Of a stretch of DNA of 10,390 nt, positions 8,701-10,390 are shown piece after piece. Under the pieces are notes generated by a model. It was not told the origin of the DNA. It worked only from the letters and a program-made list of their open reading frames with translations, and ran no database searches. Source of the stretch: Chloromonas sp. AAM2 (lineage: Eukaryota; Chlorophyta; Chlorophyceae; Chlamydomonadales; Chlamydomonadaceae); contig QAXH01001354.1 of assembly GCA_004335635.1 (NCBI GenBank), forward strand, positions 1 to 10,390, written 5' to 3'. The position numbers were made by a program, and so were the translations under genes. Position 1 is the stretch's first letter. Each line of letters starts with the position of its first letter.

Positions 8701-9477
8701 ATTGTGCCTCCTTGCACCAAACGTGATTTCTTGTGTCACCTTCAGTTCTGTGTGGAGTATCGGGTCTAATTCAGCACATGGTACCCAACATCTTACTCTT
8801 TTTCACGTGCTTCACACATCATCCTCAGGTTCAGGACCTGTACGAGAAGCGAGTGGACCATTGGATCCGGGACTATGCCAACGCCACGCACTGCCTGGAC
8901 GTGTACAGGTGTGTGTGCGTGTGTGTGTGTGCGTGTGTGTGGGTGGGCGTGTGCGCACGTGTGTGTGTTGTGTGTGGGTGTGGGTGGGCGTGCGTGCGCG
9001 TCGTGTCCGTGTCCATGTGTGTCTCGTTTTACATCGGGAGCGCTGTTTCACGCCATAAGGTGGAGCAAAGGAGTCCCAGATGCCCACATCACAGAAACAG
9101 CGTTCCAATCTGGTCAATTCCAGGCGTGCCGAACATGCCGAAGGGAATGCAGCGGTTGTGAAAAGCAATTGCGCTGCAAGCGCATTTGGTTCAGATTTAA
9201 GGGCACTTGAGAGTATGCTATCAAGTGCCCAATTTCGGTGGTATGGCTTTTCTGTGCAAGTCCTCTGCAATCTCGTATGTTGATGTTGTACATGCCATCG
9301 TCTGTTTGACTCGCTGAACGACACAGATGTAAAAAGACACTCACCCACTCGTTCACTCATCACAGGGGCAAGCGGGTGGACAAGATGAAGGTCTTTGCCA
9401 CAGACTACACGCGCAGCACACACAGCATGCTGGATGCCAGCAGTGGGCACCAGGGGCCCTCAGTCATGCAACACTGA
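2400..9477 (+). CDS. STAT-like transcription factor (DNA-binding domain, linker, SH2), whole gene
   Basis: About ten exons join in frame to roughly 1117 residues (1083 if 2473-2574 is spliced out). Visible parts, in order: STAT-type first DNA-binding strands near residues 105-165 (CMPVKQDRRLSPSFKIR, VPVSVKAQLI); FTELKGST, matching the FNILGT strand of animal STATs; a Gln/Asn/Pro-rich insert of about 170 residues; a second DNA-binding part near 375-440 (HEFEFVNLELL); a Gly/Met/Ser-rich insert to about 920; a linker at 921-1014 (DWIQDEYEATAFARKL, ANVWNMQDPCVVAGF); and an SH2 domain from about 1015 (HGTFICRFSMSEPG, then HWIRDY and LDVYRGKRVDKMKVFA). In STATs the SH2 domain binds phosphotyrosine of a partner and the dimer binds DNA in the nucleus. 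A classical N-domain, a long coiled coil and the C-terminal phosphotyrosine tail are not visible. Domain order and junction phases make the STAT assignment strong; the first exon and the end of the second are less certain. Confidence 0.82.
2473..2574 (+). other. possible 102-base in-frame intron inside exon 1
   Basis: CCAG|GTAAGG is a good donor, and a T/C-rich stretch runs to CCTCGCAG at 2574. The length is a multiple of three, both ends are phase 1 and there is no stop inside, so the sequence can be spliced out or translated (it would add 34 residues, including ALDIFLRYWNL). It carries one copy of the word GGCACTTGA that otherwise occurs only in introns of this window. Transcript data are needed to decide. 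Confidence 0.4.
2759..3158 (+). other. STAT-like gene, intron 1
   Basis: 400 bases, GTGAAT to TTTTTGCATGCAG. Its middle has CA/CCACAT-rich simple sequence (about 2843-2883) and a diverged direct repeat: AGTCCTGCTAGCTTGAACATGCACACCCTG (2926-2955) against AGTCCTGCTGCCATGTGCACACCC (from 3049). I see no other gene. Confidence 0.65.
3159..3324 (+). CDS. STAT-like gene, exon 2 (DNA-binding domain strands)
   Basis: It begins after TGCATGCAG. The first base completes AG|G (Arg) with exon 1, giving KQDRRLSPSFKIRMDV. It encodes the early beta strands of the STAT DNA-binding domain (SFKIRMDVTLPRHVAVPVSVKAQLI, split here as SFKIRMDV and VPVSVKAQLI). The 3' end is uncertain: no GTRAGT donor exists. GTCAGT at 3325 fits best. 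GTCGGG at 3295 and GTGCCT at 3280 keep the same phase 0 and would shorten the loop before exon 3 to a length closer to animal STATs. Confidence 0.6.
3325..3747 (+). other. STAT-like gene, intron 2
   Basis: About 423 bases, ending with the pyrimidine-rich TGCTTCTTTCTGCAG. It contains two diverged copies of a GGATA(A/C)GAGTCA...CAGTGGCA string (near 3366 and 3583). No other feature is seen. The donor position is uncertain. Confidence 0.55.
3748..3807 (+). CDS. STAT-like gene, exon 3
   Basis: 60 bases, 20 codons: KTFTELKGSTLLRHVFESSS. It is flanked by TTTCTGCAG and GTGAGT. Only this frame is open, and both ends are phase 0. It aligns with the strand in animal STATs that contains FNILGT and ends in EES, just before the next DNA-binding strand. 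This makes the exon call firm despite its size. Confidence 0.75.
3808..4162 (+). other. STAT-like gene, intron 3
   Basis: 355 bases, GTGAGT to GTTGTCCTCTTTAG. A short direct repeat TTTTGGCCA occurs near 3987 and 4001. Nothing else is seen. Confidence 0.7.
4163..5188 (+). CDS. STAT-like gene, exon 4 (Gln-rich insert, DNA-binding strands, start of Gly-rich insert)
   Basis: 342 codons, phase 0 at both ends (acceptor CCTCTTTAG, donor CCG|GTGAGT). The first 170 or so residues are rich in Gln, Asn, Pro and Ser and include seven Gln at 4421-4441 and QQQQS near 4636. Then comes a conserved block from about 4688 to 4903: ISHEFEFVNLELLKPTRM, VYMMFMC and LYHVPTIGICRAEQRV, which fits the second half of the STAT DNA-binding beta-sandwich. 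From about 4918 the sequence becomes Gly/Met/Ser-rich up to KRMACDP. In animal STATs the strand in exon 3 and the HEFEF-like strand are only a few residues apart, so the Gln-rich part is an insertion within the DNA-binding domain. Confidence 0.8.
4421..4441 (+). repeat. CAG/CAA run coding for seven glutamines
   Basis: Mixed CAG and CAA codons (CAG CAA CAG x4 CAA) in the Gln-rich insert. The CAA interruptions suggest a relatively stable tract. Confidence 0.85.
5330..5364 (+). repeat. diverged duplicate of the exon 4 end and its splice donor
   Basis: AGGTCCACAAGCGTACGGCATGTGACCCA followed by GTAAGC resembles the end of exon 4 at 5162-5194 (AGGTCCAAGCGCATGGCATGCGATCCG followed by GTGAGT). Read in the matching frame they give VHKRTACDP and SKRMACDP. 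A third, weaker ACGGCATGTGAC string lies at 5773-5784. This may be a relic of local duplication or part of an alternative exon. Confidence 0.5.
5576..5719 (+). repeat. 50-bp minisatellite, 2.9 copies
   Basis: Units start at 5576, 5626 and 5676 with GAAATGTGTATGGGTGGCA. The first two are full 50-mers; the third is cut short after GCGCCTGT. The copies differ at only a few bases. Intronic. Confidence 0.9.
5840..7069 (+). CDS. STAT-like gene, exon 5 (Gly/Met-rich insert, start of linker)
   Basis: 410 codons, phase 0 at both ends (acceptor CTCTGCAG, donor CAG|GTAAGG). From MISPWDAPMVDR it runs into a long Gly/Met/Ser/Pro-rich stretch with recurring GLVLLSG, GLMLLSG, GMMMLGEGG, GLMALGEGG and GLGMLLGKG. 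It shares GPER with the end of exon 4 (AGPERPGS and DGPERDMG). The last 27 residues (from TGG at 6989: WHAMRDWIQDEYEATAFARK...) change abruptly to normal composition and match the start of the STAT linker (the LSWQF...L region). The stretch is probably disordered; its role is unknown. Confidence 0.82.
7070..7529 (+). other. STAT-like gene, intron 5
   Basis: 460 bases, GTAAGG to CCTGCCTGCAG. No repeat or gene recognised. Confidence 0.75.
7530..7604 (+). CDS. STAT-like gene, exon 6 (linker)
   Basis: 25 codons, phase 0 at both ends, CTGCAG before and GTGGGC after. ALLSQAGFPLDVNVHTEHVI and the five residues after it continue the helical linker between the DNA-binding and SH2 domains. Confidence 0.75.
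7605..7865 (+). other. STAT-like gene, intron 6
   Basis: 261 bases, GTGGGC to CCCCCCTGTTGCCTGCAG. It contains simple repeats at 7697-7765 and a G-run at 7785-7792. Confidence 0.75.
7697..7765 (+). repeat. short tandem repeats in intron 6
   Basis: Two exact 16-mers TCTCAGAGACAGAGAT (7697-7712, 7713-7728) and a partial third copy are followed by two copies of a TCAAGAATTAGA-type unit (about 7741-7765). Confidence 0.8.
7866..7991 (+). CDS. STAT-like gene, exon 7 (linker helices up to the SH2 domain)
   Basis: 42 codons, phase 0 at both ends, TGCCTGCAG before; the donor CAG|GTGTGG is weaker than most. It encodes FLITLQLLRQIANVWNMQDP followed by CVVAGFDMDRNGAAQ. This fits the STAT pattern of a helix, a W, then a GF(I/D)...L segment leading into the SH2 domain. 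Confidence 0.82.
7992..8395 (+). other. STAT-like gene, intron 7
   Basis: 404 bases, GTGTGG to CCCTTCTGCACGCAG. Plus-strand frames run open through much of it, but none has STAT character. Removing it joins GAAQ to ALAAEPHGTF exactly where STAT family members are continuous. Confidence 0.75.
8396..8515 (+). CDS. STAT-like gene, exon 8 (SH2 core)
   Basis: 40 codons, phase 0 at both ends (ACGCAG before, AAG|GTAAGA after). ALAAEPHGTFICRFSMSEPG is a close match to the start of STAT SH2 domains (pGTFLLRFS.SE). The CGT at 8432-8434 encodes the strand-B arginine that contacts phosphotyrosine. Then LVLSCKARDVDGLVHAIIK covers the central strands; the His of VHAI matches the HAV region of STATs. Nothing suggests loss of phosphotyrosine binding. 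Confidence 0.9.
8516..8828 (+). other. STAT-like gene, intron 8
   Basis: 313 bases, GTAAGA to CACATCATCCTCAG. It contains a 69-bp tandem duplication (8529-8649). Confidence 0.75.
8529..8649 (+). repeat. diverged tandem duplication, period 69
   Basis: AGATCGTCTACTTGGCATGG (8529 on) and AGATTGTCTACCTGGTATGG (8598 on) begin two copies of about 52 bases that share GGTGTCC, then TCTGCC/CTCCGCC and a CGCG-rich end. Confidence 0.75.
8829..8908 (+). CDS. STAT-like gene, exon 9 (SH2, second half)
   Basis: 80 bases, phase 0 start after ATCCTCAG and phase 2 end (TAC AG|GTGTGT). It encodes VQDLYEKRVDHWIRDYANAT and then HCLDVY, which aligns with the STAT SH2 part running from the HAV region to the conserved L..LYP segment. 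The donor lies at the first GT of a GT microsatellite. Confidence 0.8.
8909..9000 (+). repeat. imperfect (GT)n microsatellite
   Basis: Alternating GT with GC, GGGT and CGTG interruptions from the splice donor to about 9000. Alternating purine-pyrimidine DNA of this kind can adopt Z-form. Confidence 0.85.
9201..9230. repeat. perfect inverted repeat, 10-bp arms and 10-base loop
   Basis: GGGCACTTGA (9201-9210), loop GAGTATGCTA, TCAAGTGCCC (9221-9230). In RNA it would fold as a hairpin within intron 9. The arms contain the nine-base word found in other introns. Confidence 0.85.
9366..9477 (+). CDS. STAT-like gene, exon 10 and stop
   Basis: It begins after CATCACAG; the first G completes AG|G (Arg) with exon 9. 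GKRVDKMKVFATDYTRS matches the end of the STAT SH2 domain (P...K..AF..YYS). The protein then runs only THSMLDASSGHQGPSVMQH to a TGA at 9475-9477. The TAC at 9406-9408 is the last tyrosine. It aligns with the SH2-proximal YS position of animal STATs, not with the phosphosite about 20 residues further on, and no tyrosine follows it. Confidence 0.78.
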
Positions 9478-10390
9478 CCAACACCAGGCAGCGGCAGCTG
9501 AGCCGAGCGGCATTGGTCACTGTCAATGTGATGGATTGCAGCAGTGGTTGCCAGTGGTGACACACCCGTGCGTGACCGTCGCTGTTGGTGAAGGGTCACG
9601 ATGCCAGCGGTGCTCACGCAATTGAATAGCATGCATTGTAGCCATGCACCAGGAGCCCAGCCGCAGTCCCATGGGGGCTAATACTCACCAGGCTCTGTTA
9701 ACAGGGCTTGGATAAGGTGCCCAGGTGGCATTGACAATGGTAGTGTGGGCTTCCTGACAGCTCCTGATGGTTGTCGTGATGCTCCCAGCTACGTCGAACC
9801 AGTTGAGCAGCTTTCAGGCCCTGGCGCAACTGGGGGGCAGACGCATTCACTGTGATGCTGAAGAACCAGCCCATCGAGTGCACTGACCCAACTTGAGAAT
9901 GCGTCTGTCTGAAAGCCAGGCAGCGTGGAGTTTGATTCAGGCTCTGACGGCGATTGCAGGACGAAGCACAGCAGTGCACGTCAAGCAGCTGGCGATGAAG
10001 CTCAAGTCATCTGACCGTATGGGATCACATGACCAGATGGAATCACGCAGCCACCCTGATAACTGCTTCTACCTGCTGCAGTTTCTGTACGGCTTGGCCA
10101 AGCAAACGACCAATTACCAAGCAACCTGTGACGTCAAGCTCAAGCCACATGGCCGCATGGGAATTGAATGCGCGCATGGCTGAGTTTGGCGCTGGCCACT
10201 CAATGACGTGGCGCAGACTGACATGACACCTACTTCAGCCCGCTGCATTGCCAAGACGTGCCCGACGGTAAATGCCACAACCAGTGATACGCATGGACGC
10301 ATGCACATGGCTGCAGTCTGTGCAGCAGTACGCACCTGCAGTTGAGCCAACCACCCTCCCGACATGACCCATATCAAGCACTGCTGGTCC
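9478..10390. other. 3' flank of the STAT-like gene, no gene recognised
   Basis: No AATAAA or TGTAA was found on the plus strand. It contains a diverged direct repeat: AAGCTCAAGTCATCTGACCG (9998 on) against AAGCTCAAGCCACATGGCCG (10136 on), 138 bases apart. On the minus strand, a segment near 9810-9690 reads WFDVAGSITTTIRSCQEAHT in one frame and ends at a GTGAGT donor, but no good acceptor or partner exon was found. Confidence 0.4.

Larger units (their letters stand above)
8909..9365 (+). other. STAT-like gene, intron 9
   Basis: 457 bases, GTGTGT to TCACTCATCACAG. It starts with a GT/GC-rich microsatellite and contains a perfect 10-bp inverted repeat (9201-9230). Confidence 0.7.

Noticed and set aside
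8812..9450. Open minus-strand frame with a Thr/His-rich tract (about 212 codons)
   Set aside because: It is the reverse of the GT microsatellite and of STAT-like exons 9 and 10. The Thr-His repeats are just ACACAC read in codons.
9690..9830. Possible minus-strand exon (WFDVAGSITTTIRSCQEAHT) before a GTGAGT donor
   Set aside because: The composition is plausible, but there is no convincing acceptor or neighbouring exon and the family is not recognised. Not enough to call a gene.
1..10390. CRISPR arrays, tRNA or rRNA genes, and bacterial operon signals
   Set aside because: No regular spacer-repeat array, cloverleaf or rRNA core sequence was seen. The spliced genes show this is eukaryotic nuclear DNA.

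Overview
The window is nuclear eukaryotic DNA. It is moderately GC-rich, and its reading frames are broken by GT-AG introns, mostly about 260-650 bases long. AATAAA polyadenylation signals and microsatellites or minisatellites lie in the non-coding parts. Moderate GC, Gly/Met/Gln-rich low-complexity protein, intron-dense genes and frequent CATGC-type words suggest an alga, perhaps green. That is a weak inference: a stramenopile or another protist is not excluded.

Layout. (1) Positions 1-740, plus strand: the last two exons of a gene I do not recognise, followed by a non-coding 3' region with five CACGTG palindromes and two AATAAA signals. (2) Positions 1952-1436, minus strand: a small Arg/Gln-rich protein with one IQ (calmodulin-binding) motif, probably two exons. 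(3) Positions 1953-2399: a short divergent intergenic region. (4) Positions 2400-9477, plus strand: one large gene that I rebuilt as about ten exons. (5) Positions 9478-10390: 3' flank without a convincing gene.

The main finding is the large gene. Its exons join in frame into a protein of about 1.1 thousand residues that has, in order, the conserved parts of a STAT transcription factor: the STAT DNA-binding beta-sandwich, the helical linker and an SH2 domain with the phosphotyrosine-binding arginine (GTFICRFS). The DNA-binding domain is interrupted by a Gln/Asn/Pro-rich insert of about 170 residues. A Gly/Met/Ser-rich insert of about 475 residues carries a recurring GLxxLG-type motif and separates the DNA-binding domain from the linker. 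The protein stops about 20 residues after the SH2 domain, without the usual C-terminal phosphotyrosine and activation tail. No classical N-terminal STAT domain or long coiled coil is visible upstream. Full DNA-binding-linker-SH2 STATs are well known in animals and dictyostelids, and plants have linker-SH2 relatives. If the host is an alga, this is an unusual STAT architecture.

The introns hold the other structures of note: a 50-bp minisatellite, a 69-bp tandem duplication, a GT microsatellite that contains a 5' splice site, a duplicated exon end with its donor, and a nine-base word (GGCACTTGA) found five times, each time inside a known or proposed intron.
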